This document shows positions 41,967 through 50,835 of a stretch of 64,000 nt of DNA, piece after piece. The DNA is from Sporosarcina ureae (GTDB lineage Bacteria > Bacillota > Bacilli > Bacillales_A > Planococcaceae). Below the pieces are notes generated by a model. That model was not told the origin of the DNA. It saw only the letters and a program-made list of their open reading frames with translations, and searched no databases. Where the stretch lies: the NCBI RefSeq assembly GCF_002082015.1, contig NZ_CP015109.1, forward strand, positions 1,619,501 to 1,683,500, given 5' to 3'. A program made the position numbers and the translations under genes. Numbering within the stretch: the stretch's first letter is position 1; every line of letters starts with the position of its first letter.

Positions 41967-43160
41967 TTAATGATGATGGTGCTCATATCCATGTTCTTCT
42001 GCATATTTGCGGAAGTTCTCTAAATCTTGCATGCCGGTCGAAGTACCATCTAATGCTTGATTCATGCGTTCCAGCAATACGGTCTGTAAATTTGGATGAT
42101 AGCCAAAGTACTCAGCAATTTCGATCGTCGTATTTGGATGATCCTCTCTGAACTGTCCAGCATATTTTTTCATTCGTTCCATTAAAATTCCCGTGAACAA
42201 AAAGTATGGCAGCATAATAACTCTCTTTGCACCTAATTCTATACAACGCTCCATTCCTTCCTGCACCGTGGGCGTCGTCACTCCCATGAAGGCATTTTCA
42301 ACTATGGGCACATGCAATTTCTCCCACAGCAAACTACTGATCTTATAAAAATCTGCCTTCGCATCCATGTCACTGCTGCCTCGCCCAATAAAGAGAATGG
42401 CTGTATCTTCATGCTTTTGATTCACATCAAATCCTACTTCAGCAAGTCTTGTCAGTAAGATATCAATTACTTCCTCATGAATACCTATCGTTTGGCCATA
42501 AGTGAAGTGAATATCCGGAAAATGCTCTTTCGCATGTTCAATTTCTGCTGGTATATGGAGTTTTGAGTGGCCTGCATGCAACAGGATAATGGGAATCACA
42601 TGAACTTCATCCGCACCTTTTTCAATGCACAATTGAATACCGTCTTCGATCGTGGGGGATGCGAATTCAAGAAAGCAAGTTTCTACCAGTAAAGTCGGAT
42701 CAACCTGCCCTTTTATCCGGTCGATAAATTGGCGGACTTCTTCGTTTCCTGCCTCCAATCGACTCCCGTGTCCGACAAATAATGCAGCTTTTTTCTTCGG
42801 CCCTCTTTTTTTTCGATATTTATTGATTCCTTTAAAGCGTGATTCACCACGTTTTCGTTCACCGTTTTCCATTGAATAAATTATGGAATTCTCTGCTACG
42901 GATTCATGAACAATAGCACGCGCTGTTTCTTCTTGCTGCACGGAGTACCATGTCCCTTTTGGGTAATCAATGACGACACATTTATCTTTACAGCGACCGT
43001 TACAACGTGTGCGCGATGTATGAATTTTTTCGTCTAAACGATTTATGCGGATTTCGTCACGAATCTGTTGGGTGACTTCCTCAGCTCCCGCTCCCATACA
43101 AGTAGATCCGTTGCAGATGAGCACATGTCGTTGCATTTGCGTTAAATTCCAAGTAGTCAT
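41967..43160 (-). CDS. cbiX: Sirohydrochlorin cobaltochelatase CbiX fused to an N-terminal ferredoxin-like domain
   Basis: The 397-residue protein opens with a thioredoxin-like 2Fe-2S ferredoxin domain (cysteines in HVLICNGSTCMG, then SRTRCNGRCKDKC, about 10-65). Two CbiX half-domains follow: KKAALFVGHGSRLEAGNEEV...HVIPIILLHAGHS, and AILFIGRGSSDMDAKADFYK...MLPYFLFTGIL. The chain ends HGYEHHHH, a His tail like those of other Bacillus CbiX proteins. It inserts cobalt into sirohydrochlorin at the entry to the anaerobic B12 route. ATG 43160 follows GGGAGG. Last gene of the operon. Confidence 0.88.
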   Translation of the reverse strand: MTTWNLTQMQRHVLICNGSTCMGAGAEEVTQQIRDEIRINRLDEKIHTSRTRCNGRCKDKCVVIDYPKGTWYSVQQEETARAIVHESVAENSIIYSMENGERKRGESRFKGINKYRKKRGPKKKAALFVGHGSRLEAGNEEVRQFIDRIKGQVDPTLLVETCFLEFASPTIEDGIQLCIEKGADEVHVIPIILLHAGHSKLHIPAEIEHAKEHFPDIHFTYGQTIGIHEEVIDILLTRLAEVGFDVNQKHEDTAILFIGRGSSDMDAKADFYKISSLLWEKLHVPIVENAFMGVTTPTVQEGMERCIELGAKRVIMLPYFLFTGILMERMKKYAGQFREDHPNTTIEIAEYFGYHPNLQTVLLERMNQALDGTSTGMQDLENFRKYAEEHGYEHHHH

Positions 43161-43181
43161 AACTTCCAACCTCCCATACAA

Positions 43182-44174
43182 TTAGTAAGCGTCCGGGTAG
43201 AAACCTTTTGCTAAAATTTCGACTGCTTCTGCTACACGAACACCTTCAGAAGCTGCCGACAATGGTAAAGTGATAAACTTTTCATTTTGTACGGCAGGCG
43301 TTTGGCTTAATGCCGGATCTGATTTAAGGAAATTAATCTTCTGCTCTACTGTGGTTGAACCGTAATCAATTACAACAATCACTTCCGGCTGACGATCAAC
43401 CGCGTCTTCTTTTGAAACAGTGGCCCAGTTCCCTTCCACATCATTAAAAATGTTATGGCCGCCAGCCATTGTCACTAGTGTATTCATAAAGTTCTGTGTT
43501 GCCGTGAAGACTTCCGTTTCACCACTATCGAATACTAGGACTTCCAACGGTTCTTTCACTTCAGGTAGTTCAGCTGTAATCTCTTTGATATCTTGATTCA
43601 TCTGACCAACTAGTTCTTCCCCACGTTCTTCTATTCTGAATATCTTTGCGATATTGCGAATATCTGTATAAATGTCTTCTAAAGTTGGCGCTACTTTAGT
43701 AGATGACATCTGTAAATAGCTATCGATGCCCAGCTCCTTTAACTCTTCACGTGTTGCAATGGATTTTTCAGTAAATGCACTTGACCAGCCACCATATAGA
43801 AAGTCTGCTTCCACTTCGATCACTTGCTCTTTGGATGGATATTGTTCCGCTAATACGGGGACTTCCTTATAGGGTTCTTGAAGCGGCTTATAAATCTTGT
43901 CATCTAAATAGGCTGTACCGACCATTGAATCTTCCAAACCAAGCGCCAGCATGATTTCTGTTACATGCTGGTTTAATGAAATTGCACGTTTTGGTGCTTC
44001 ATCGTATTCAATGATAAAGTCATTGTTGTCAATAACGACTTTTTCCCCCTGCTCTGTTTGTCCGTTTTTCGTAACGTCCTTCTCGTCTTCATTTTCTGTA
44101 TCTTTATTTGGGCATGCTGCTAATACAAGCAACATACTAAAAAACATGAATGTCCAGATTAATTTCTTTTTCAT
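43182..44174 (-). CDS. btuF: Corrinoid ABC transporter substrate-binding lipoprotein (BtuF-like)
   Basis: The 330-residue lipoprotein has lipobox LAAC (Cys21) and a class III periplasmic-binding fold: PKRAISLNQHVTEIMLALGL near the N-terminus, EADFLYGGWSSAF, and QPEVIVVIDYGSTTVEQK. The location in the cobalamin operon points to cobalamin or cobinamide, but iron-siderophore binding proteins look alike. ATG 44174 starts 7 bases after the ATPase stop. Confidence 0.82.
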   Translation of the reverse strand: MKKKLIWTFMFFSMLLVLAACPNKDTENEDEKDVTKNGQTEQGEKVVIDNNDFIIEYDEAPKRAISLNQHVTEIMLALGLEDSMVGTAYLDDKIYKPLQEPYKEVPVLAEQYPSKEQVIEVEADFLYGGWSSAFTEKSIATREELKELGIDSYLQMSSTKVAPTLEDIYTDIRNIAKIFRIEERGEELVGQMNQDIKEITAELPEVKEPLEVLVFDSGETEVFTATQNFMNTLVTMAGGHNIFNDVEGNWATVSKEDAVDRQPEVIVVIDYGSTTVEQKINFLKSDPALSQTPAVQNEKFITLPLSAASEGVRVAEAVEILAKGFYPDAY

Positions 44175-44181
44175 ATGCCCA

Positions 44182-44955
44182 CTATTCTCCCTGTATTTTC
44201 TGTGTGAAAAATAAATGTAGTTTTTGTGTAAATGGATTCTTTGAAATATCGGCTTGTACATGGAAAACTTGCTCTATCGTTTCCTCTGTCAGCACCTGTT
44301 CCGGTGTTCCTTTCATATGAAGAACCCCTTCTTTTATTAAAAGTAATTCATCACAATAACTGGATGCTAAATTCAAATCATGCAATGCTGCTATGATGGT
44401 AATAGGCAGTTCTTTCACCAAATCCATTAACTGAAGCTGGTGTTCGATATCCAAATGATTGGTCGGTTCATCCAAAATCAATATTTCTGCCTGTTGTGCG
44501 AGTGCGCGTGCCAACATAACCCGTTTCTTTTCGCCACCCGATAATTGACCGAGCGTTCGATCTTTTAAATAAAGTACATTGGCAAGCCGCATGCTTTCTT
44601 CAACAATAGCAAAATCTTCTTTGCTGTCTTTTGCAAGCCATTGTTTATATGGCGTCCGTCCCATCATGACTAAATCTTTTACGGTAAAGTCAAATAGTAC
44701 AGGGGTTTCCTGACTCACGACAGCCATTTCTCGCGCGATCTTTTTTTGAGTCATTTGATTCATGTCTTTTTCATATAACGTCACAACTCCGCTTGTTTGC
44801 TGTAAATAGCGGTAAATAATTTTTAACATCGTTGATTTCCCACTACCATTGGGGCCTATAACGCCAATAAGCTTGCCTTGATCCAATGAAAAGGATATAT
44901 CATGCAAAATTTTCTTTTCCAACACTGAAAATGAAATATTTTTTACTTGCAACAT
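44182..44955 (-). CDS. btuD: Corrinoid ABC transporter ATPase (BtuD-like)
   Basis: The 257-residue ABC ATPase has Walker A GVIGPNGSGKST (31-42), Q loop VSQETPVLFDFTV, signature LSGGEKKRV, Walker B ILILDEPTNHLD and H-loop ALHDLNLA. It would energise the BtuC-like permease whose gene ends 2 bases upstream. Substrate assigned from the operon only. Confidence 0.87.
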   Translation of the reverse strand: MLQVKNISFSVLEKKILHDISFSLDQGKLIGVIGPNGSGKSTMLKIIYRYLQQTSGVVTLYEKDMNQMTQKKIAREMAVVSQETPVLFDFTVKDLVMMGRTPYKQWLAKDSKEDFAIVEESMRLANVLYLKDRTLGQLSGGEKKRVMLARALAQQAEILILDEPTNHLDIEHQLQLMDLVKELPITIIAALHDLNLASSYCDELLLIKEGVLHMKGTPEQVLTEETIEQVFHVQADISKNPFTQKLHLFFTQKIQGE

Positions 44956-44957
44956 CT

Positions 44958-45998
44958 TTATTCACCATCCCCAAAAGTGTATCGACGGCGTCTAAGCATC
45001 CAAATAAAGAAGGGGCCTCCGCAAATAGCAGTCACAATTCCGATTGGCATTTCTTCTGGCGCTATCGCAATACGCGCAGCCACATCCGCCCACACTAAGA
45101 AAACCGCACCCATTAATGCACTAATCGGCAAAACCAGTTTGTAGTTTGAACCTACCATCATTCGCACAAAATGCGGTATTATTAGTCCAACGAAACCAAT
45201 GCTTCCGCTGCTTGCAACCACAACACCCGTCAGTAACGAGACGACAAGGATAATAAAAATCCGAAAACGGTCTAAATTTATGCCCAGAGTAGTAGCCAGT
45301 TCTTCACCGAGGAGTAGCGCATTAAGCTGGCGGTAATTGAATACTAGTAAGAGAAAAATGAAGAGGAATGTAAAAAACGGCAATCCAATTGTTGACCACT
45401 TCGCGCCTGCCAAACTACCAAGCATCCAATGTATTACAGCTTGAATGCCGCCTTGTTGTTTTGATGTCATAAGCATAAAATTTGTGATGGCCGAAAATAC
45501 CATTGAAATTGCAATTCCCGCCAGAAGCAGACGAATAACAGATGTCCGTCCGTCGACACGTGCCAATAGAAATACGATAACGACTGCAAAAATTGCTCCC
45601 AAAAAAGCAGCGACAGATAATGCATAGGTTCCTAAAAAGCTGAACGCACCAAGTAAAATGACCAGCGTCGCGCCAACTGATGCGCCGGACGACACGCCTA
45701 AAATATAAGGATCCGCAATAGGATTCCTTACAAGTGCCTGAATTGCTGCGCCGCTGACAGCTAATGCTGCCCCGACTATCGCTGCAAGTATAATCCGTGG
45801 CAAACGAATTTCCCATACAATAATGCTCTGTGCCTTTGAAGCGGTAGGCTCTACCGATAAACCGATGTTCGAAAATAGGACTTCCCAAATAATAGTCGGG
45901 GTGATATCAACAGAACCCACCATGACTCCAAATGTCATAGAAGCAAGCAACACTGCCAGCAATGCTCCTGTTAATAGTGTGAATCGTAACTTAGTCAT
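44958..45998 (-). CDS. btuC: Corrinoid ABC transporter permease (BtuC-like, FecCD family)
   Basis: The 346-residue protein has about 10 transmembrane segments and family landmarks IRLPRIILAAIVGAALAVSG, NPIADPYILGVSSGASVGA and GFVGLIIPHFVRMM. It forms the membrane channel with the ATPase and binding protein downstream. ATG 45998 lies one base after the methyltransferase stop; a longer reading is inside that gene. Confidence 0.88.
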   Translation of the reverse strand: MTKLRFTLLTGALLAVLLASMTFGVMVGSVDITPTIIWEVLFSNIGLSVEPTASKAQSIIVWEIRLPRIILAAIVGAALAVSGAAIQALVRNPIADPYILGVSSGASVGATLVILLGAFSFLGTYALSVAAFLGAIFAVVIVFLLARVDGRTSVIRLLLAGIAISMVFSAITNFMLMTSKQQGGIQAVIHWMLGSLAGAKWSTIGLPFFTFLFIFLLLVFNYRQLNALLLGEELATTLGINLDRFRIFIILVVSLLTGVVVASSGSIGFVGLIIPHFVRMMVGSNYKLVLPISALMGAVFLVWADVAARIAIAPEEMPIGIVTAICGGPFFIWMLRRRRYTFGDGE

Positions 45999-45999
45999 G

Positions 46000-46827
46000 C
46001 TATATCGATGGCTCCCAGTTAATGATTGCTGCATAAAAAGGGTGACGGTACACGTATCGACCTTCCTCCAATGTAACAAAAGGTTCTAGCGAAGCTTTCA
46101 CATGTGCCATTTCAAACTGCCGTGATAGGATTTTTTTGCTTTGTGTTTCATATAGTTGTTCCAATGTATCGTAACGGTATGTACGCTCCAGCTTGACCAT
46201 TTCACAATCTGCGTAAATGCCTAGTTGATACAGTATATTGAGAATGGCAATATAATCGCGGCGCGGATATTTAATGTCATAGCCATACTGCTTATCTAAG
46301 ACAACGTAATGCGGTTGAATCGGGCCGGTCGTTAAGCCGATGATGGCACGTTTTTGCGCAATTGCATTCATTTTTTCCAGTGCTTCTTTCATTTCATACA
46401 TACGGTAAAAGCAATTTACTCCGACGACGACATCATGTGGCTCAACTTGCACTTCTTCCCATTTGCTATTAATAAACCGAACCGGCGCATCGCTCTCATA
46501 ATATTGTCTTAAATAAGCAAGCACACTTTCGGAACCATCTACAAGTGTCAGACTTTTTACGTCTTCACTTAACGGAAATGTATAGTTTCCCCACCCCGGT
46601 CCGATTTCCAGGCAGCTTGCATCCCGCGGAATATAACGTTTCATTTTTTCATAGATTTGGTCTGCATAGTCATCTGTTTGTTTATATGTCTTTTTCTTCA
46701 TGGACTGCGCCCAAAATGCTTCTTCCAGCTCGTCATCCACCATACGCTCTGGCATCTTACCGTGCCAATCCAACATGCCTTCTTTCCAGAGTCTTTCAAA
46801 ATCGATTTCTAAAGGGGATCCCTTCAT
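46000..46827 (-). CDS. Unassigned class I SAM-dependent methyltransferase in the B12 operon
   Basis: The 275-residue protein has motif I CLEIGPGWGNYTFPL (about 72-86), LTLVDGSESVLAYLRQYY, and VVVGVNCFYRMYEMKEALEK. It is a soluble Rossmann methyltransferase, unrelated to the tetrapyrrole (CbiF/CobA-type) fold used for corrin C-methylation. It sits between cbiP and btuC, with a 1-base gap to btuC, so it is clearly co-expressed. The substrate is not known; a corrinoid- or transport-related small molecule is possible but only inferred. Confidence 0.8.
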   Translation of the reverse strand: MKGSPLEIDFERLWKEGMLDWHGKMPERMVDDELEEAFWAQSMKKKTYKQTDDYADQIYEKMKRYIPRDASCLEIGPGWGNYTFPLSEDVKSLTLVDGSESVLAYLRQYYESDAPVRFINSKWEEVQVEPHDVVVGVNCFYRMYEMKEALEKMNAIAQKRAIIGLTTGPIQPHYVVLDKQYGYDIKYPRRDYIAILNILYQLGIYADCEMVKLERTYRYDTLEQLYETQSKKILSRQFEMAHVKASLEPFVTLEEGRYVYRHPFYAAIINWEPSI

Positions 46828-46866
46828 GATTGAACCTTCTCCTCAATGCTTTCTATAATCCATTTG

Positions 46867-48348
46867 CTACATTGACGCATCCAGTAACTCATAGATTTTA
46901 TTCATATTTAAATATTTGCGCACATGACGTTCCAACATTTCATACGCCTGCTCCCGCCGGTCATAGTCTGAATGAATTTCACCTGTTACTTCCGCCAAGC
47001 CTTTGGCCACGCGGATTTGGTTAAAATACTTACGGGTAAACGGACGATTTTGAAAAACCCCGTGTAAATATGTACCTATGACTTGCTCTGTATACACACC
47101 ATCTTGTCTGCCATCTTCCGTGCAGATAAAGCTTTGGATCGGCTGGGTTGGTGTACTGCATCCCAGATAAAATGCAAAACCCGTCATCTTCTGGCCCGCA
47201 TAGTTCGTCCCCTTGATTTGAGTTGATTGATTCTCATCAACTAACATCGTTTTAATTGGCAGTAAGTCAAGTGTGGAATACGTCGCACCTTCGTTTTCAA
47301 CTGTCCGATTGTCTACTATCGATTCACCAAGCATTTGGTAACCACTGCAAATCCCTATCATTTTCTTCCCTTTTTGTGACTGCTGTAGAATCTCTTGAGC
47401 CAAACCCGTTTCTTGCAGCCATACATAATCTTCAATTGTATTCTTCGTCCCCGGTAGAATGATGACATCCGGGTTCTTCAAATCTTTCAAGGAAGAAACA
47501 AAGCGCACACCTACGTCAGGCTCTTCAAATAATGGATCAAGGTCTGTAAAGTTAGAAATCAAAGGGAAACGAATAACTGCAACGTCAATATCAAACTCTT
47601 GACGCTGGGGTCTCTTTAAACGCAGGCTCGACAGCGCCATCGAATCCTCGGCTTCAATTTGTACATCAAAATACGGAATGACACCAAGTACTTGAATGCC
47701 TGTATAGTCCTCAAGCCAATCGATGCCGCTGTCGAGCAATTCCTTCATGCCGCGGAATTTATTAATGACAATCCCTTTTACACGTGCGCGCTCTTCATCA
47801 TCCAGCAACATCAAAGTACCGACAATCGATGCAAATACCCCACCACGTTCAATATCAGCCACTAAAATAACAGCTGCATCTGTTTCATGAGCCATTCGCA
47901 TATTGGCGATATCCCGGCTTTTCAAATTAATTTCAGCCGGGCTTCCCGCACCTTCCAATACCAAGACATCGTATTGTGCCTCTAAACGCCGCAGCGACTT
48001 TCGCACTTCTGGCATTACTTGCTCAACGAAGTTTTCACGGTACGAAACCGCATCCATATGAGCAAATGGTTTGCCGTGTAAAATCACTTCCGACACCATA
48101 TTCCCTGTCGGTTTTAATAAAATCGGATTCATGTCGGTTGTGGCGTGAATTTTTGCGGCTTCCGCCTGGACACCCTGTGCCCGGCCGATTTCACCGCCAT
48201 CTTGGGTGACGTAGGAATTCAGTGCCATATTTTGTGATTTAAATGGCGCAACCCGGTACCCGTCGTTAGCTAAAATACGACAGAGCGCAGTGCATAAAAC
48301 ACTTTTTCCCACATCCGATGCGGTGCCTTGAATCATAATGGCTTTCAT
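46867..48348 (-). CDS. cbiP: Cobyric acid synthase CbiP/CobQ
   Basis: The 493-residue protein has an N-terminal dethiobiotin-synthetase-like ATPase (IQGTASDVGKSVL), VLEGAGSPAEINL and a C-terminal type 1 glutamine amidotransferase with nucleophile Cys in GICSGYQMLGE and His in GTYLHGVF. It amidates adenosylcobyrinic acid a,c-diamide at b, d, e and g. Its start overlaps the cobO stop by 1 base. No aminopropanol-attachment gene follows. Confidence 0.95.
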   Translation of the reverse strand: MKAIMIQGTASDVGKSVLCTALCRILANDGYRVAPFKSQNMALNSYVTQDGGEIGRAQGVQAEAAKIHATTDMNPILLKPTGNMVSEVILHGKPFAHMDAVSYRENFVEQVMPEVRKSLRRLEAQYDVLVLEGAGSPAEINLKSRDIANMRMAHETDAAVILVADIERGGVFASIVGTLMLLDDEERARVKGIVINKFRGMKELLDSGIDWLEDYTGIQVLGVIPYFDVQIEAEDSMALSSLRLKRPQRQEFDIDVAVIRFPLISNFTDLDPLFEEPDVGVRFVSSLKDLKNPDVIILPGTKNTIEDYVWLQETGLAQEILQQSQKGKKMIGICSGYQMLGESIVDNRTVENEGATYSTLDLLPIKTMLVDENQSTQIKGTNYAGQKMTGFAFYLGCSTPTQPIQSFICTEDGRQDGVYTEQVIGTYLHGVFQNRPFTRKYFNQIRVAKGLAEVTGEIHSDYDRREQAYEMLERHVRKYLNMNKIYELLDASM

Positions 48349-48887
48349 TAAAATTCTAGACCTTTCATGGCCTGGACATCTTGATCTGTATAATAATGTT
48401 TTGTTGCATCAATGGTTGATACTAAATCGGCTAATTCCAGAATTGATGGATGCGCGGAACGTCCTGTGATGACCAAGTGCATGGACTTTGGACGGTTCAC
48501 TATTGCCTCTATTACTTCTTCCAGCGGCAACACATCATCGACCGGAAAACGTGTGATAGATAACGCATTATTGAGCTCATCTAGCACCAAAACATCTGTC
48601 GTTTCGTCTTGCAACTCTTCTTTTACCGTCTGCCATGCTTTTGCAAGTGCTTCCCGGTGTTCCTCCGGTGTTTTTGTCCATGTGAATCCGATACCTAATT
48701 GCACGGTTTCAACCCCTAGTTTTCGCAAAGCAATTTGCTCACCATATGTGCGTTCAGGCGATTTAATAAATTGATAATATTTCACCTTCATGCCGCGACC
48801 AATTGCACGTAAAGTAACACCGAGTGAGGCAGTGGTTTTTCCTTTGCCTTCACCTGTATATACTAGTAACATTCCTTGTCGTGCCAT
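48348..48887 (-). CDS. cobO: Cob(I)yrinic acid a,c-diamide adenosyltransferase CobO/BtuR
   Basis: The 179-residue P-loop enzyme has YTGEGKGKTTASLG (9-22), YYQFIKSPERTYGE and VLVLDELNNAL. It adds the adenosyl ligand to reduced cobalt. A nitroreductase-family gene lies 13 bases upstream and could provide the reductase function this reaction needs. Confidence 0.95.
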   Translation of the reverse strand: MARQGMLLVYTGEGKGKTTASLGVTLRAIGRGMKVKYYQFIKSPERTYGEQIALRKLGVETVQLGIGFTWTKTPEEHREALAKAWQTVKEELQDETTDVLVLDELNNALSITRFPVDDVLPLEEVIEAIVNRPKSMHLVITGRSAHPSILELADLVSTIDATKHYYTDQDVQAMKGLEF

Positions 48888-48900
48888 TTACAATTCCCCC

Positions 48901-49455
48901 TTATAGCCAAGTTGTTTTTTCAGTATATGACGTACGTTTTTTGACAGAAGTTATCTCTTCTGCCGGGTACCCAATACACAGCGTTCCTATTAGTTGTTCC
49001 TGATCCGACGCACCGATAAATGAATGTAGTGCTGTTTCATGCACCAACCCTACACCGCGCGTACGCCACACCATACCTAAACCTAGTTGTTCCGCCATTA
49101 GCCACATCGACATAATGGCACCACTTACTGCAAAGGTATTGTCCTTCGTAGCCCCTTCATCTCCATCCACAATGGCGGAAGTTACCACGATAATCAGCGG
49201 TGTTTGTCTGATCGCTTCCATTGAACCTTCCACTAAATGTGGTTTTGTCGGAAAGCGTTTTTGTAAATACCCGAGTGCCACTTGTTCATACTGTTTCAAA
49301 CTGTCACCTTGTAATATAAAAAAATGCCAAGGTTCACGCATACGGTCGTTTGGTGCATATGTTGCTGCCTCCAATAGCGTCTCAATCTTTTCTCGTTCCA
49401 CTTCACGCGTTTCAAATTGTCGAATCGCACGGCGTTTTTTTAATGTCTCTAACAT
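48901..49455 (-). CDS. Nitroreductase-family flavoprotein in the B12 operon
   Basis: The 184-residue protein begins MLETLKKRRAIRQFETREVE and has YAPNDRMREPWHFFIL and EQLGLGMVWRTRGVG, typical FMN nitroreductase features. BluB (dimethylbenzimidazole synthase) belongs to this superfamily, but the expected BluB landmarks are not obvious, so a cob(II)yrinate reductase supporting CobO is at least as likely. ATG 49455 has AAAGGAGC upstream and lies 44 bases inside the end of cobA in another frame. Confidence 0.8.
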   Translation of the reverse strand: MLETLKKRRAIRQFETREVEREKIETLLEAATYAPNDRMREPWHFFILQGDSLKQYEQVALGYLQKRFPTKPHLVEGSMEAIRQTPLIIVVTSAIVDGDEGATKDNTFAVSGAIMSMWLMAEQLGLGMVWRTRGVGLVHETALHSFIGASDQEQLIGTLCIGYPAEEITSVKKRTSYTEKTTWL

Positions 49456-50209
49456 TATTTTTGCTCCTTTCTTCAAACCAATGAATCTCTTCACGTACAC
49501 CTACTACGTCACCTACTAAAATCATGGACGGATTCGAGATGTGATGTTTCTTAATTTCTTGTGAAATCGTTGTGAGAGTCCCCGTAATCGTACGTTGTTC
49601 TTCAGTAGTTCCCCATTCAATAACCGCAACAGGGGTTTTTTCGTCTTTACCGTTTTCTATTAAGCTTTTCGTAATATGTCCGATGTTTCCGACGCTCATA
49701 TAAAACGCCACCGTGTCAATCTGGGCAAGCGCTGCCCAGTGTAAGAAATCCTGTCCTTTTTCGGCGCGACCATGGCCTGGAACAATGGCAAAGCTTGCAG
49801 CATGATCACGGTGTGTAACCGGGATTCCTGCATAAGCTGGCGCCGCAATGCCTGCTGTTATTCCTGGAACAATTTCAAATGGTATGCGGGCTTGTCGTAA
49901 AACTGCGGCTTCTTCAGCACCGCGTCCGAAGACAAACGGGTCTCCACCTTTTAAGCGCAACACTTGCTTGCCACAACTTGCATGCTGAACCAGCGCACGA
50001 TGGATTTCATCTTGAATCATTCCATGTTTACCTGGTTCTTTGCCGCAATAAATAAGCTCAGCATCCGCTTTTGCATGTTGCAGTAATTCAACATTTACCA
50101 GTCGGTCATATAAGATCACGTCCGCCTGCTGAATACATTCTAATCCTCTGATTGTCAATAGTTTCGGGTCACCAGGACCAGCCCCTACAATATATACAAA
50201 TCCGCTCAA
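49412..50209 (-). CDS. cobA: Uroporphyrinogen-III C-methyltransferase CobA (SUMT)
   Basis: The 265-residue enzyme contains FVYIVGAGPGDPKLLTIRGL, LRLKGGDPFVFGRGAEE and IVPGITAGIAAPAYAGIP, the SUMT signature. It methylates uroporphyrinogen III at C2 and C7 to precorrin-2. TTG 50209 is chosen: AGGAG lies 7 bases upstream and the TTG overlaps the sirC stop as TTGA. The in-frame ATG at 50239 has only a weak ribosome binding site. Confidence 0.93.
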   Translation of the reverse strand: MSGFVYIVGAGPGDPKLLTIRGLECIQQADVILYDRLVNVELLQHAKADAELIYCGKEPGKHGMIQDEIHRALVQHASCGKQVLRLKGGDPFVFGRGAEEAAVLRQARIPFEIVPGITAGIAAPAYAGIPVTHRDHAASFAIVPGHGRAEKGQDFLHWAALAQIDTVAFYMSVGNIGHITKSLIENGKDEKTPVAVIEWGTTEEQRTITGTLTTISQEIKKHHISNPSMILVGDVVGVREEIHWFEERSKNNVRDIKKTPCDSTI

Positions 50210-50835
50210 TGTTGTTCTCCTATCCGTTGTTGTAGCCATTCTTCACATTTTTGATCTTCACCTTGCTCCATCCACTCCAAAAGTTTTGGATCCAGGAGTT
50301 CAGCCAGAACTTGTTTTTTCGTCTCTCCGTGAAACACTTGTAAGACTTGCTGACGGGCTTTCCTTAAGAAAGAAACATATGATGCATAATGGTCTCCAAA
50401 TTGCTCCGCTAAATCCGTCTTTACCTTACGCGTTAAACCAGGACTGGCCCCTGATGTTGAGACAGTCACAACAAATTCTCCGCGGCGAACGACTGCCGGA
50501 TTGATGAAATCAACACGCCCTTTTGCATCCGCACGACTAAGTAATTGCCAATGCTGTGTTGCTTCTTCCACTGCATTGTTTACTTCTACATCATTTGTAA
50601 CAGCAAAAACCAAGGAGGCATCGTCTAAGTCAGCTGATTCAAATGCCTTTTCTTTCCACGTAACAAGCCCATCTCCGACATACCGTTGTACCTTCTCTGT
50701 CACTGATGGACTGACTACGGTTATCATTGCTTTCGTCGGAAGTAAGGCTTCTATTTTTTGACTTGCTACATGCCCCCCTCCAATAATGACAACCTTTTTA
50801 TAATCCACATTCATTAACAGCGGAAAATAGTTCAA
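50206..50835 (-). CDS. sirC: Precorrin-2 dehydrogenase SirC
   Basis: The 209-residue protein begins NYFPLLMNVDYKKVVIIGGG with the NAD-binding loop GGGHVASQKIEALL; FVVTVSTSGASPGLTRKVK follows in the dimerisation half. It oxidises precorrin-2 to sirohydrochlorin and lacks the CysG ferrochelatase/methylase fusion. Start TTG 50835 follows GGAGGGAG and overlaps the cbiA stop as TTGA; an in-frame ATG further upstream is inside cbiA. Confidence 0.9.
   Translation of the reverse strand: MNYFPLLMNVDYKKVVIIGGGHVASQKIEALLPTKAMITVVSPSVTEKVQRYVGDGLVTWKEKAFESADLDDASLVFAVTNDVEVNNAVEEATQHWQLLSRADAKGRVDFINPAVVRRGEFVVTVSTSGASPGLTRKVKTDLAEQFGDHYASYVSFLRKARQQVLQVFHGETKKQVLAELLDPKLLEWMEQGEDQKCEEWLQQRIGEQH

Noticed and set aside
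48901..49455. Assignment as BluB (dimethylbenzimidazole synthase)
   Set aside because: Only superfamily features are visible; the gene context of CobO fits a reductase equally well, so no symbol was given.
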